Below are positions 47,277 to 56,228 of a stretch of DNA of 64,000 bases, piece by piece; position 1 is the first letter of the stretch; every line of letters begins with the position of its first letter. The notes beneath the pieces are model-generated. The model saw nothing but the letters and a program-made list of their open reading frames with translations, was not told the origin of the DNA and made no database searches. Source of the stretch: JACDBZ01 sp038233215 (GTDB lineage Bacteria; Chloroflexota; Limnocylindria; QHBO01); NCBI GenBank assembly GCA_038233215.1, contig JBBSML010000013.1:1-64000 (forward strand), read 5' to 3'. The position numbers were made by a program, and so were the translations under genes.

Positions 47277-48916
47277 CCGGCGAACCGACACTGATCTACC
47301 TCGAGGCGGATGACGAGGTCACCTCGGTGGTTCGTCGCCTGCGTGATACGAAGGCGGATCGGATCGTCGTCGTAGCGCCCGGTCGTTCGCGAGCAACGTC
47401 GAGCGTGGTGGCCCTCAGGCTGCTCGCGCGTGCCGCGGAGGAGGCCGGACGCGGGTTGGCCGTGGTGGGCGACGGGCTCACCCGCTCGCTGGCGGCCGAG
47501 GCGGGGCTCGACTCGTACGCCTCGATCGAGGATGCACGCAAGGCCGTGCCGATGGAGCCCATCGAGGCACGAGCAACACGCGCTTCGATTCACGTCGTGC
47601 GCGGCGAGGCGCCGGACGAGACCGCCCCGGTGCGCGTCCCCGAGGCCCCGGCGGCCACCGCGGTCGTGGCGACATGGAGCGATGATCGTACGCAGGTTCG
47701 AGCTCGCCCGGTGCTCGAACGTTCTGACCAGCGGAAACCGCCTCCGCCGCGGCGGTCCTCCCCTGCGCTTGCGTGGGGGCTGGGTGCCTTCGCCGCGCTG
47801 CTGATCGGCGCAGGCGTCGTGGCCGCGGTCGTCCTTCCCGCTGCAACGGTCGCGATCATGCCTACCACCGAGCCGCTCGAGCCCGAGTCGTACCAGATCC
47901 GCATCGACGATCCGGACCAGCTGGAGGGAACCGTCGACGCCCGAGCCCAGGTGGCTGCGACCGGTACCTACGCGATCCAGGCAGCCGCCAGCGCCGCCGT
48001 GGTGTTCCGCAACTTCAATACGGTCGATGTGGCCGTCGGTGCGGGCACCTTGGTGGCCGCCGGCGACCAGGCGTTCGAGACATCGGCCGATATCGTGGTG
48101 ACCGCGGGCACGCTCACGTCTGAAGGGACGATCCAGGCAGGTGAGGGTCTAACCGACGTTGCGGCAGCGGCGGTGGGACCTGCGGCGAACGTCCCGGCCG
48201 GCGCGATCGACACGATCCTCAGCCAGGAGGTTGCCACGCGGCTGCGCGGCTTCCCGAACAACGAGCAGCCGCTGGTGACCAACCCGGAACCGGCGGCCGG
48301 CGGCGTCGATACGACCGGTCCCGAGATCACGCAGCAGGACGTCGATGATGCCCAGGCCTCGCTGCTCGCGGCGCTCGACGTTGCGCTGGCCGCCAGGCTC
48401 GCTCCGACGGGTGACGCGATCTTTGCCGATGCAGCTGAGGCGCCGCGTCCGGTCATCGAGGGAATTGCGGATCTCGTGGGGATGCGCGACCAGCAGGAGA
48501 CTGAGATCCGCGGCGCGCTCGAGTACGATCGCCTGGTTGTCGACAGTGACGAGGTCATGACGCTTGCCAGCGCACGCCTGGTCGGCGACAGCCGGATCGT
48601 GCCGGAGGGTCACGAACTCCTCCCGGAAATGTCCGACGTGACCATCGGCGAAGCACGGCGGGAGGGCGACACCCTGTTGGTCGAGGCCACCGTGACGGGC
48701 ATGTCGACGCCGCTCATCGATCGCGACGAAGTGATCGGCCGCGTGCAGGGCCAGCCCATCGACGAGGCGCGCGCGGCACTCGACGATCTGGGCGATGCCA
48801 CGATCGAGCTCTGGCCACGCTGGGTTAGCTCGGTCCCCGGGTTTGACTGGCGCATCGAGGTCACGATCGTCGGCGATCGCAGCGAGCCGTCAACAACGTC
48901 GTCGCGCGCGCCGTGA
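47273..48916 (+). CDS. Baseplate-J/gp47-like domain membrane protein
   Basis: A 547-residue protein. Residues 1-110 form a cytosolic Rossmann-like domain (KADRIVVVAPGRSR, ALRLLARAAEE). A disordered stretch follows, then one membrane helix near 165-190 (ALAWGLGAFAALLIGAGVVAAVVL). The large outer part is beta-rich with alternating GTLVAAGDQAFETSADIVV and EGLTDVAAAAVGPAANVPAG segments that match the baseplate-J fold. Such proteins occur in Gram-positive and Chloroflexota chromosomes away from phages, role unknown. Coupling to the FtsA-like ATPase suggests they work together at the envelope. Confidence 0.7.
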   Translation: MTGEPTLIYLEADDEVTSVVRRLRDTKADRIVVVAPGRSRATSSVVALRLLARAAEEAGRGLAVVGDGLTRSLAAEAGLDSYASIEDARKAVPMEPIEARATRASIHVVRGEAPDETAPVRVPEAPAATAVVATWSDDRTQVRARPVLERSDQRKPPPPRRSSPALAWGLGAFAALLIGAGVVAAVVLPAATVAIMPTTEPLEPESYQIRIDDPDQLEGTVDARAQVAATGTYAIQAAASAAVVFRNFNTVDVAVGAGTLVAAGDQAFETSADIVVTAGTLTSEGTIQAGEGLTDVAAAAVGPAANVPAGAIDTILSQEVATRLRGFPNNEQPLVTNPEPAAGGVDTTGPEITQQDVDDAQASLLAALDVALAARLAPTGDAIFADAAEAPRPVIEGIADLVGMRDQQETEIRGALEYDRLVVDSDEVMTLASARLVGDSRIVPEGHELLPEMSDVTIGEARREGDTLLVEATVTGMSTPLIDRDEVIGRVQGQPIDEARAALDDLGDATIELWPRWVSSVPGFDWRIEVTIVGDRSEPSTTSSRAP

Positions 48917-49350
48917 CACGGATCATCGCTCTGGATCACGGAAGTCGACGCATCGGCGTGGCGGTCGGCGATACGGCGACCGGCATGGCCTTCGCTCGTC
49001 CGGCCCTGCTGCGACGCAATCTGGTCACCGATGTCGCGGCCATTGGCCGGCTGGTGGCCGCGGACGCCGTGCAGATGATCGTCGTTGGCCTGCCGTTGAA
49101 CATGGACGGGACGGAGGGGGAGCAGGCCGCCGCCGCTCGACGCTTCGGCGAGCAGGTCGCCCAGAGCGGCATCGGCGTGGTCTACGAGGATGAACGGCTC
49201 AGCTCGTGGGAAGCCGGAGAGCGACTGTCAGAGGCGGGCAGGCGACCGCGGCGCGAGCGTGGCGAGCTGGACTCAGCGGCAGCCCGTGTGATCCTGCAAC
49301 AATACCTCGACACCCGTCGCCGGACGGAAGCCCCCGAGGAGACTGAATGA
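48913..49350 (+). CDS. ruvX: Holliday-junction resolvase-like / pre-16S rRNA nuclease RuvX (YqgF)
   Basis: A 145-residue RNase-H-fold nuclease. The acidic residues lie in IIALDHGSRRIGVAVGD near residue 7, a central VVGLPLNMDGTEG near 57, YEDERLSSWEA near 95 and the C-terminal aspartate in ELDSAAARVILQQYLD near 121. YqgF processes the 5' end of 16S rRNA in E. coli and has been proposed as a resolvase. It is joined to its neighbours by GTGA and ATGA overlaps. The ruvX-mltG order is widely conserved. Confidence 0.92.
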   Translation: MTRIIALDHGSRRIGVAVGDTATGMAFARPALLRRNLVTDVAAIGRLVAADAVQMIVVGLPLNMDGTEGEQAAAARRFGEQVAQSGIGVVYEDERLSSWEAGERLSEAGRRPRRERGELDSAAARVILQQYLDTRRRTEAPEETE

Positions 49351-50723
49351 GCCGACGCCCAGCGCCCATGGGAGAGTGGGAGGAGCGCCGCAACGCCCGC
49401 ATTCGCCAGCTGCGCGAGCAGCGCGAAGGGCCGATGCGCCGCCGCCGCCGAGTCCAGCCGCTGCTGCTGGTTGTCTGGATGGCAGGCTCCATCGCGCTCC
49501 TGGGCTTCCTGCTCATCTTCGGCTTCAATACCGTGTTCGCGCCGCGCGTGATGGCCTGGGTTGAACAGAACCCCGGCGCGATCGAGCACGGCGTCGTCGA
49601 GGACTTCGTGAAGTGGTACCGACCCGAGATCCTCGCGGACGAACCCGCCAGCGACGAACAGCGCCGCGTGACCGTCACTGTCGAACAGGGCGCCACGGAT
49701 ACCTCCATCGGGCAGCTGCTGCTCGCCGAGGGAGTGATCGGCAGCGAGCTCGCCTTCCAGTACGCGGTCATCACCGCCGGTCGCGAGGGCACGTTGGCGG
49801 CCGGAACCTACGATCTGTTCCCGAACATGCAGCCGTCGGAGATCGTCGCCACCCTGCAGGGGCAGCCGTTCGGCGACGTCACCAGCGTGACGCTGCGGGA
49901 AGGACTGCGCCTCGAGGAGATCGTCGCCACCTTCGCCGCCAGCGAAATGACGATGAACATCGAGGAGTTCGCCGCCGTGCTCCAGGCACCGCCGGCGGAT
50001 CTGCTCAACCAGTACGACTTCCTGTCCGATCTTCCGGCGGGCCGTTCGCTCGAGGGCTACATTCCGGCCGAGACGATCGAATACCAGGTCGGCGCCGATC
50101 CGATCGACGTCGTCCAGGCGCTGCTGACGCAGTTCGAGATGTCGCTGACTGACGAGATCATCGCCGGCATCGACGCGAAGGGCCTCAGCTTCGACGAGGC
50201 CATCATCATCGCCAGCATCGTGGAGCGAGAGGCGGTCGTCGACGAGGAACGGCCGCGCATCGCCGCGGTCTACACGAAACGCTTCCTTGAACCGGAGAAT
50301 CCGCAGACGGTGGGGCAGCTCAACGCCGATCCGACGCTCCAGTACGGGCTGACCACCGGCGAGCAGCGACCGATCGGTCACCCGCTCCTGGGCGAGAGCG
50401 AGGGCGCGACCCTGCCCGTCGATGAATGGGGCTCGGTTGATTGGTGGCCACAGCTCCAGGTCAGCGGTGGTGAGATTGCCCTCGAGGAGTTCCTGCTCGG
50501 ATTCCAGACGTACACCCGGCCCGGACTGCCGCCGATGCCGATCGCCGCGCCCCGTACGGGATCACTCGAGGCGGTCGCCACCGCGCCGCTCGATGAGGGA
50601 TTCCTGTTCTTCGTCGCCGGCTGCCCGGACGGATCGCGCGATGGATCGCACTACTTTTCGACGACATTGGACGAGCACAACGCCAACATCGCTCGAGCGA
50701 ACGAAGAGTGTGCGGGCCAATGA
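49347..50723 (+). CDS. mltG: Endolytic murein transglycosylase MltG
   Basis: A 458-residue YceG/MltG protein that cuts nascent glycan strands. An arginine-rich cytosolic N-terminus precedes one membrane helix near residue 45-62. A LysM-like subdomain (VTVEQGATDTSIGQLLLAEGVI) comes next and the catalytic domain follows. The catalytic glutamate is about residue 293 in ASIVEREAV, followed by RIAAVYTKRFL and DPTLQYGL typical of the family. A tail of about 25 residues contains two cysteines. It overlaps ruvX and the M24 peptidase gene by ATGA at either end. Confidence 0.92.
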   Translation: MSRRPAPMGEWEERRNARIRQLREQREGPMRRRRRVQPLLLVVWMAGSIALLGFLLIFGFNTVFAPRVMAWVEQNPGAIEHGVVEDFVKWYRPEILADEPASDEQRRVTVTVEQGATDTSIGQLLLAEGVIGSELAFQYAVITAGREGTLAAGTYDLFPNMQPSEIVATLQGQPFGDVTSVTLREGLRLEEIVATFAASEMTMNIEEFAAVLQAPPADLLNQYDFLSDLPAGRSLEGYIPAETIEYQVGADPIDVVQALLTQFEMSLTDEIIAGIDAKGLSFDEAIIIASIVEREAVVDEERPRIAAVYTKRFLEPENPQTVGQLNADPTLQYGLTTGEQRPIGHPLLGESEGATLPVDEWGSVDWWPQLQVSGGEIALEEFLLGFQTYTRPGLPPMPIAAPRTGSLEAVATAPLDEGFLFFVAGCPDGSRDGSHYFSTTLDEHNANIARANEECAGQ

Positions 50724-51814
50724 CCGATGCACGCCTCACCACCCTGCGTGCGCTGCTCGATGAGCACGCGCTGGACGCCATGCTCATCAGCCGCACCGCA
50801 AACAAGCGCTTCTTCAGCGGATTTCGCCTCAGCGACGCCGACGGTCCAACCTCGGGGTTCGCCGGGACACTGCTCGTGACGCGCGACGCCAACCTGATCC
50901 TTGTCGACACGCGCTACACGGAGCAGGCGGCGAACGAGGCGCCGGGCTGGCAGGTGGTGTCCACGGCGGGACCGATGCACGAGGAGGTGCCGCCGCTGCT
51001 CCTTCGCCACGGGATTGGCGCACTCGGGATGGAGGCGGCCGTCGTCACACATGCGGACTGGGCTGCGCTGGCCGAGGCCGCGCCCGGCGTGGAGCTGCAC
51101 GCCATGGATGACGAGCTGGTTCCATTGCGAATCCTCAAGACCCCCGACGAGGTCGAGGCTATCGGGCGGGCCTGTTCGCTCACCGACGCTTGCTTCGCCC
51201 ACCTCGTCGAATTCGTGCGAGTCGGCATGACCGAACGGGAGGTCGCCCTGGAGCTGGAGCGGTACTTCCGCACGAACGGAGCGGAGAGCCTCGCGTTCGA
51301 GCCGATCGTGCTCGCCGGCGCCCGGGCCGCCATGCCCCACGGCCGTCCCTCCGAATCAGTCATCGAGCGCGGCAACGTGCTGCTGATCGACTTCGGTTGC
51401 TCCGTCGACGGGTACCGTTCGGACATGACCCGGACGGTGTTCGTGGGTGACGTCCCGGATCACATTCGCCGGTATCACGGTGCCGTCCGCGAAGCGCAGC
51501 AGGCGGCGATCGACGCCATCGCGATCGGCGTCAACGGGCAGGAGCTGGACGCGATCGCCCGGCACCGTATCGAGGCCGAGGGCGTCGAGCCGTACGGGCA
51601 CGGGCTCGGCCACGGGATCGGGCTCGAAACCCACGAGCCCCCGCGCCTGCGGAAGTCCGAGGCATTCACGCTCGAGGCCGGCATGGTCTTCAGTATCGAG
51701 CCCGGGATCTACCTGACCGGTGTCACAGGAATCCGGATCGAGGACATCGTGGCGCTGGAGGCATCTGGTCCGCGGCTGCTGACCACGTCGTCACGCGAGG
51801 CGCTCGTCATCTGA
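50720..51814 (+). CDS. Xaa-Pro aminopeptidase/dipeptidase (M24B)
   Basis: A 364-residue metallopeptidase that releases residues next to proline. The N-terminal creatinase-like domain begins LRALLDEHALDAMLISRTANKRFFSGF. The five metal ligands are in LIDFGCSVDGYRSDMTRT near residue 225, GHGLGHGIGLETHEPPRL near 295, SIEPGIYL near 330 and GIRIEDIV near 342. Cytoplasmic. A gene of this type directly before efp is the usual order in many Gram-positive bacteria. It differs clearly from the M24 protein in the amine cluster. Confidence 0.92.
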   Translation: MTDARLTTLRALLDEHALDAMLISRTANKRFFSGFRLSDADGPTSGFAGTLLVTRDANLILVDTRYTEQAANEAPGWQVVSTAGPMHEEVPPLLLRHGIGALGMEAAVVTHADWAALAEAAPGVELHAMDDELVPLRILKTPDEVEAIGRACSLTDACFAHLVEFVRVGMTEREVALELERYFRTNGAESLAFEPIVLAGARAAMPHGRPSESVIERGNVLLIDFGCSVDGYRSDMTRTVFVGDVPDHIRRYHGAVREAQQAAIDAIAIGVNGQELDAIARHRIEAEGVEPYGHGLGHGIGLETHEPPRLRKSEAFTLEAGMVFSIEPGIYLTGVTGIRIEDIVALEASGPRLLTTSSREALVI

Positions 51815-51838
51815 GCGCGATTCCTCTCGGCGTCACGC

Positions 51839-51844
51839 TATCCT
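51839..51844 (+). promoter_or_regulatory. -10-like hexamer TATCCT before efp
   Basis: It gives a leader of about 33 nt with AGGAG 7 nt before the TTG start. Unlike several other promoters in this window this one is not leaderless. Confidence 0.35.
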
Positions 51845-51883
51845 GAACGGCGCACCGCATCGGCCCATCAACAGGAGCAGTGA

Positions 51884-52444
51884 TTGATCAGCACCGGCGA
51901 CGTCAAGAAGGGCGTCATCATCGAGCTCGACGGGCAGCTCATGAAGGTTCTCGACTGGAACCATATCAAGATGGCACGAGGATCCGCGCAGGTCCGGATG
52001 AAGCTTCAGAACGTGCGCAAGGGCGACATCGTGGAGCGGACCTTCCAGGCCGGCACGCGGTGGCCACGCGCCCGCGTCGAGCAGCGCCGGGTCCAGTACC
52101 TGTACTCCGATGGCGACGTCTACCACTTCATGGACAGTGAGACGTACGACCAGTTCGCCGTGAACGGCGCCCTGCTCGGTGATGACGCGCGCTATCTCGT
52201 CGAAAACACCGATGTCTCGGTCAGCTCGTACGAGGACGAGATCCTGGGCGTCGAGTTACCGGTCTCGGTCGATCTCCTCGTCGTCCAGACCGATCGCGGC
52301 TTCGCCGGAGATACCGCCACCGGCGCCAAGAAGGCCGCGACGCTTCAGACCGGCCTGGTGGTGCAGGTGCCGCTCTTCGTGAGCGAGGGCGACCTGCTGC
52401 GGATCGACACACGCACCGGCGACTACCTCACCCGGGTCCAGTAG
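51884..52444 (+). CDS. efp: Elongation factor P
   Basis: A 186-residue EF-P with the KOW-like domain and two OB folds. The final motif is FVSEGDLLRIDTRTGDYLTRV, close to the family consensus. The tip of the modification loop reads HIKMARGSAQ, with arginine at residue 32 where lysine is modified in E. coli. This is compatible with an Arg-type EF-P, but the flanking residues are not the usual K-P-G. EF-P relieves ribosome stalling at proline runs. The TTG start is backed by AGGAG 7 nt upstream. Confidence 0.94.
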   Translation: MISTGDVKKGVIIELDGQLMKVLDWNHIKMARGSAQVRMKLQNVRKGDIVERTFQAGTRWPRARVEQRRVQYLYSDGDVYHFMDSETYDQFAVNGALLGDDARYLVENTDVSVSSYEDEILGVELPVSVDLLVVQTDRGFAGDTATGAKKAATLQTGLVVQVPLFVSEGDLLRIDTRTGDYLTRVQ

Positions 52445-52462
52445 AGGGTGATCGTGTGACGG

Positions 52463-52491
52463 CTATTCGTAACAAAGTTGGTTGCGAATAG
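52463..52491. promoter_or_regulatory. 11-bp inverted repeat just before xseA
   Basis: CTATTCGTAAC and GTTGCGAATAG are complementary at 10 of 11 positions, with a 7-nt spacer, and end 2 nt before the xseA ATG. The arms are AT-richer than the surroundings. This could be an operator that covers the transcription start or a hairpin hiding the start codon. It does not match a classical LexA box. Confidence 0.5.
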
Positions 52492-52493
52492 GT

Positions 52494-53774
52494 ATGGCCG
52501 ATCAGCCGTCACTGTGGGATGAGCCGCAGCAAGCACCGGAACCACCGCCACGCACCGCTCCTCGCATTCTGCGCGTCACCGATCTCAATCGGCGCGTGCG
52601 CAGCCTCCTCGACGGCGACAGTATCCTGGCCAACGTGTGGGTTGAGGGAGAGGTCAGCCAGCCCTCCTTCCCACCGTCCGGCCATTGCTTCTTCACCCTC
52701 AAGGACGCCAACAGCCAGGTCCGTGCAGCCCTCTTTCGCGAAGAGCTGACGCGCGCGGGTATGCGGCCGGCGCATGGGATGAACGTGATCATCCACGGCC
52801 GCGTCCGCGCCTATGAGCCGCAGGGCGTGTATCAGCTGTACGTCGACACGATCACCGCGGCGGGTGCCGGAGACCTGCACGCTCAGTACGAGGCGTTGCG
52901 CAACCAGCTGGCCGCGGCGGGCCTGTTCGAGGAGAGCCGGAAGCGGCCGATTCCGCGCTGGCCGCGCAGGATCGGCGTGGTCACCTCCCCGGTCGGCGCG
53001 GTCTGGCGGGACATCACCAATGTGCTTAGGCGGCGCTACCCGCTGGTGGAGCTCGTGCTGAGCCCGACGGTCGTGCAGGGGACGACCGCCGCGCCGGCGA
53101 TCGTCCGGGCGCTCGAACGGCTCTACGCGCAGCCCGAGCTCGACACGATCATTCTTGCCCGCGGCGGTGGCTCGCTCGAGGACCTGTGGAGCTTCAACGA
53201 CGAGCGGGTCGTGCGCGCCGTGGCCGCTGCGCCGGTACCGGTCATCGTCGGTGTCGGCCACGAGTCGGACGTCACGCTGGCCGACTTTGCGGCCGACCTC
53301 CGCGCGCCGACGCCGAGCGCAGCGGCCGAGCTGGCGACGCCGGATGCGACACAGCTGGCCAGTGTGATGGGGCGTCTCCGCGACCGCGCCACCTCCGCCC
53401 TCCTCGGTCGGGCGGAGGAACGACGGCGCTTCGTGGAAGCCGAGCGGCGCGCGTTGGCTGGCCTCGCGCCCGACATCGATGCCGCTCGGCAGCGGACCTC
53501 TGACCTGCTCGACCGCGGCGCCCGGGCAGTGGATGAGCGGCTGGCACGTCGCCGCGCGCTCGCCGATTCGGCGTATGGCACCCTGCGCACGCTCTCGCCG
53601 ATGGCCACGCTCGAGCGCGGCTACGCCGTCGCGCTCACCGCCGACCGCCGCATCCTGCGTGACCCCGACGACGTGAGGACCGGTGAGCTGCTGCAGGTCA
53701 TCGTGGCGCGCGGTAGGGTGGAGACCCGGGTCGAGCGCACGAGTGCCGACGGAACCGAGGAGCTGCTCTCATGA
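52494..53774 (+). CDS. xseA: Exodeoxyribonuclease VII large subunit
   Basis: A 426-residue nuclease subunit that degrades single-stranded DNA with XseB. An N-terminal OB fold (ILRVTDLNRRVRSLLDGD near residue 30, then VWVEGEVSQP) is followed by the catalytic domain with RIGVVTSPVGAVWRDI near 162 and the signature RGGGSLEDLWSFNDE near 224, HESDVTLADFAADLRAPTP near 260. A coiled-coil region and the C-terminal LERGYAVAL segment follow. A TTG four codons upstream is possible but lies inside the inverted repeat. It overlaps xseB by ATGA. Confidence 0.95.
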   Translation: MADQPSLWDEPQQAPEPPPRTAPRILRVTDLNRRVRSLLDGDSILANVWVEGEVSQPSFPPSGHCFFTLKDANSQVRAALFREELTRAGMRPAHGMNVIIHGRVRAYEPQGVYQLYVDTITAAGAGDLHAQYEALRNQLAAAGLFEESRKRPIPRWPRRIGVVTSPVGAVWRDITNVLRRRYPLVELVLSPTVVQGTTAAPAIVRALERLYAQPELDTIILARGGGSLEDLWSFNDERVVRAVAAAPVPVIVGVGHESDVTLADFAADLRAPTPSAAAELATPDATQLASVMGRLRDRATSALLGRAEERRRFVEAERRALAGLAPDIDAARQRTSDLLDRGARAVDERLARRRALADSAYGTLRTLSPMATLERGYAVALTADRRILRDPDDVRTGELLQVIVARGRVETRVERTSADGTEELLS

Positions 53775-54034
53775 CCGATACCGCCAAGCTCGAGGCCCTC
53801 ACTGACGAGCGGTTGGCCGAGCGACCGTTCGATGAGCTGGTCGTTGCGCTTCAGCAGACGGTCCAGAGGCTCGAAGGCGGCAGCATCGGCCTCGAAGAGA
53901 GCATCAAGCTCTACAAGCAGGGATTGCGGCTGCACGCCGCCTGCGAGACGCGGCTGCGCGAAGCGGAGCTGACAATCACGGAACTCGGAAGGCGTGGCGT
54001 GACCGGAGCCGAGCCCGAGACGCCCGAAGCGTAG
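53771..54034 (+). CDS. xseB: Exodeoxyribonuclease VII small subunit
   Basis: An 87-residue helical protein with the XseB signature: PFDELVVALQQTVQRLEGGSI, then GLEESIKLYKQGLRL, ending in a helix with CETRLREAELTI. Several small subunits bind the large subunit's coiled coil to form exonuclease VII. Coupled to xseA by ATGA. A short polar tail (GAEPETPEA) extends beyond the core. Confidence 0.93.
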   Translation: MTDTAKLEALTDERLAERPFDELVVALQQTVQRLEGGSIGLEESIKLYKQGLRLHAACETRLREAELTITELGRRGVTGAEPETPEA

Positions 54035-54155
54035 CCGGTGGGCGCCGGGTGCCTGACCGGACGTTGCGGAGCGTGCGTATCGGCCGCATGGACGTATCGG
54101 AGATGACGCTGCAGCAGTGCGAACCCGCCCGGACGACGCTCAGCCGCATCGGTCC

Positions 54156-54161
54156 TATACT
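54156..54161 (+). promoter_or_regulatory. -10 hexamer TATACT before dxs
   Basis: A near-consensus -10 box followed by a leader of about 22 nt containing AGGAGG (54175-54180). The -35 region is poor. Confidence 0.45.
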
Positions 54162-54190
54162 CTCGTGCGACCCCAGGAGGGCATGATCCG

Positions 54191-56152
54191 TTGACTCTGC
54201 TTGAGACGATCCGCGAGCCGTCCCAGCTGCACGATATGACATCGCAGCAGCTTGAGACGCTTGCCGCGGAGCTCCGGGAGAAGATGATCCGAACCGTTCA
54301 GAAGACGGGCGGCCACCTCGCGAGCTCGCTCGGGGCCGTCGAGATCACGCTCGCGCTGCACCGCGTGATGGATTCACCGCGCGATCGGATCGTATGGGAC
54401 ACGGGACACCAGGCCTACGCCCACAAGCTGCTCACGAACCGATGGGATCGCTTCGATAGCCTGCGCCAGGTCGGCGGCATCGGCGGTTTCCCCCGGCGCT
54501 CGGAGAGCGAGCACGATGTCTTCGATGGTGGCCATGCCGGTACCGGCGTCAGCATCGGGGTCGGACTGGCGGCCGCACGCGACATGAAACCGAGCGAGAA
54601 ACCGGCGAGACGCCAGCGCATCGCGGTTTGCGTCGGCGACGCCGCCATCGGCTCCGGCCTGACCATGGAGGCGCTGAATCATCTGGGTCACACCAGGCAA
54701 TCAGTGCTGATCGTGCTCAACGACAACGAGATGAGCATCAGCCCGTCGGTCGGTGGGCTCTCCACGCGTCTCAACAAGATGCGCCTGTCGCGGACCTACC
54801 AGGAGACGAAGTCGGCGACGGTCAAGGCACTCCCGAAGGTCCCGGTCGTCGGTAAGCCGGCGTTCGAGCTCCTCGGCTGGGCAAAAGAGGGGTTTAAGCG
54901 CAGCTGGGCTAAGGTCGGCTTCTTCGAGGACATCGGGATCACCTATATCGGCGTGCTGGACGGCCATGATCGAGCCGAGCTGGAGGAAGCATTCGAGGCT
55001 GCGTTCCGGCTGGGTGTGCCCGTGCTGGTTCACGTCAAGACGACCAAGGGCAGGGGCTACGCGCCGGCCGAGGCGGACTCGATGAGCTTCCATGGCGCGA
55101 GCCTGCCGCCCATCGACCTGTGCCTCATCGATCCGACCGAAGAGCCGCTGCCGCCCGAGGGCCGGCCGAAGCGCAAGCCGAAGACCTATACCCAGACGTT
55201 CGTCGAGGAGCTCGTTCGGCTGGGCAAGACCGATGAGCGCATCACGGCCGTCACCGCCGGGATGCCGACCGGCACCGGGCTTTCACGCTTCGCAGAACAC
55301 TTCCCCTCACGGTTCCTCGATGTCGGGATCGCCGAGCAGCACGCCGTCACCATGGCTGCCGGGCTTGCGCTGGCAGGGATGCGTCCGGTCGTGGCGCTCT
55401 ACTCGACGTTCGGCCAGCGTGCCTACGACGGGCTCGTCCATGACGTCTGCCAGAACGGGCTCCCGGTCCTGATTGGCCTTGACCGATCCGGCCTGGTCGG
55501 CGAGGACGGCACGAGTCACCAGGGCATGTTCATGCTCCCCGGAATGCGATCGCTTCCGAACCTGGGGATCGGCTCTCCCAAGGACGAGCAGGAGCTGCGC
55601 GACTTGGTTGTGACCGCGTTGGAGCATGACGGACCGATGGCTCTACTCTACCCACGGGACGCCGGCGAGGACCTGTCCGATCGCATCGGGACCGCCCTGG
55701 AGCTGGGGAAGGGCGAGGTGCTGCGCCAGGGCGATGACATCCTCCTCGTCGGATTCGGGCCGATCGTTCAGCGGCTGCTGGCCGTCGCCGGTGAGCTGGA
55801 GGCGGACGGTCTCGCGGCCACGGTGATCAACGCACGCTGGGCGAAGCCACTCGACGCGGCACTCATCGGCGAGCATGCGGCAGGGAAGCGCCTCGTCGTC
55901 ACCGCCGAGGAGTCCGCGGTCATGGGCGGCTTCGGAGACGGCGTCCTCGATGCGCTCAATCGCGCCGGCATCCACGTGCCGGTCCACAAGGTCGCATTGG
56001 CCGACGAATTCGTTCACCACGGTGCCGTTGACGATCTTCGACGGCAGCAGCGAATCGATGTGCCGGGGATCTTATCCCAGGTGCGTGACGCTCTGGCAGC
56101 CACGCAAGGCGCACAGCGTGATCCCACGGCGACCGTGCCGGCCGCCTCGTAG
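54191..56152 (+). CDS. dxs: 1-deoxy-D-xylulose-5-phosphate synthase
   Basis: A 653-residue thiamine-diphosphate enzyme that joins pyruvate and glyceraldehyde-3-phosphate, the first step of the MEP isoprenoid pathway. DTGHQAYAHKLLTNR near residue 75, the TPP site GDAAIGSGLTMEALN near 150 with NDNEMSIS, DVGIAEQHAVTMAAG near 377 and DRSGLVGEDGTSHQG near 433 are all present. The TTG start has AGGAGG 10 nt upstream. An ATG-ATC-CGT-TGA mini-frame overlaps it, so coupling is possible. It lies after xseAB, a frequent order. Confidence 0.94.
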   Translation: MTLLETIREPSQLHDMTSQQLETLAAELREKMIRTVQKTGGHLASSLGAVEITLALHRVMDSPRDRIVWDTGHQAYAHKLLTNRWDRFDSLRQVGGIGGFPRRSESEHDVFDGGHAGTGVSIGVGLAAARDMKPSEKPARRQRIAVCVGDAAIGSGLTMEALNHLGHTRQSVLIVLNDNEMSISPSVGGLSTRLNKMRLSRTYQETKSATVKALPKVPVVGKPAFELLGWAKEGFKRSWAKVGFFEDIGITYIGVLDGHDRAELEEAFEAAFRLGVPVLVHVKTTKGRGYAPAEADSMSFHGASLPPIDLCLIDPTEEPLPPEGRPKRKPKTYTQTFVEELVRLGKTDERITAVTAGMPTGTGLSRFAEHFPSRFLDVGIAEQHAVTMAAGLALAGMRPVVALYSTFGQRAYDGLVHDVCQNGLPVLIGLDRSGLVGEDGTSHQGMFMLPGMRSLPNLGIGSPKDEQELRDLVVTALEHDGPMALLYPRDAGEDLSDRIGTALELGKGEVLRQGDDILLVGFGPIVQRLLAVAGELEADGLAATVINARWAKPLDAALIGEHAAGKRLVVTAEESAVMGGFGDGVLDALNRAGIHVPVHKVALADEFVHHGAVDDLRRQQRIDVPGILSQVRDALAATQGAQRDPTATVPAAS

Positions 56153-56212
56153 GCTCCTCGCGCCGATAGATCGGGCGCCGTGGCGCATCAACATGGCCCC
56201 GCGCGCTCGGGT

Positions 56213-56228
56213 GCCTCATAGATGAGGC
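56213..56228. terminator. 16-bp hairpin between dxs and tlyA
   Basis: GCCTCAT and ATGAGGC enclose a 2-nt AG, giving a compact inverted repeat 60 nt after the dxs stop. As an RNA hairpin its loop would open to 4 nt or more. No T-run follows. It may be a weak terminator or an operator. Confidence 0.35.

Noticed and set aside
47273..48916. Prophage based on the baseplate-J-like gene
   Set aside because: All neighbours are housekeeping genes and no other phage structural gene occurs. The protein has a membrane helix and known chromosomal counterparts.
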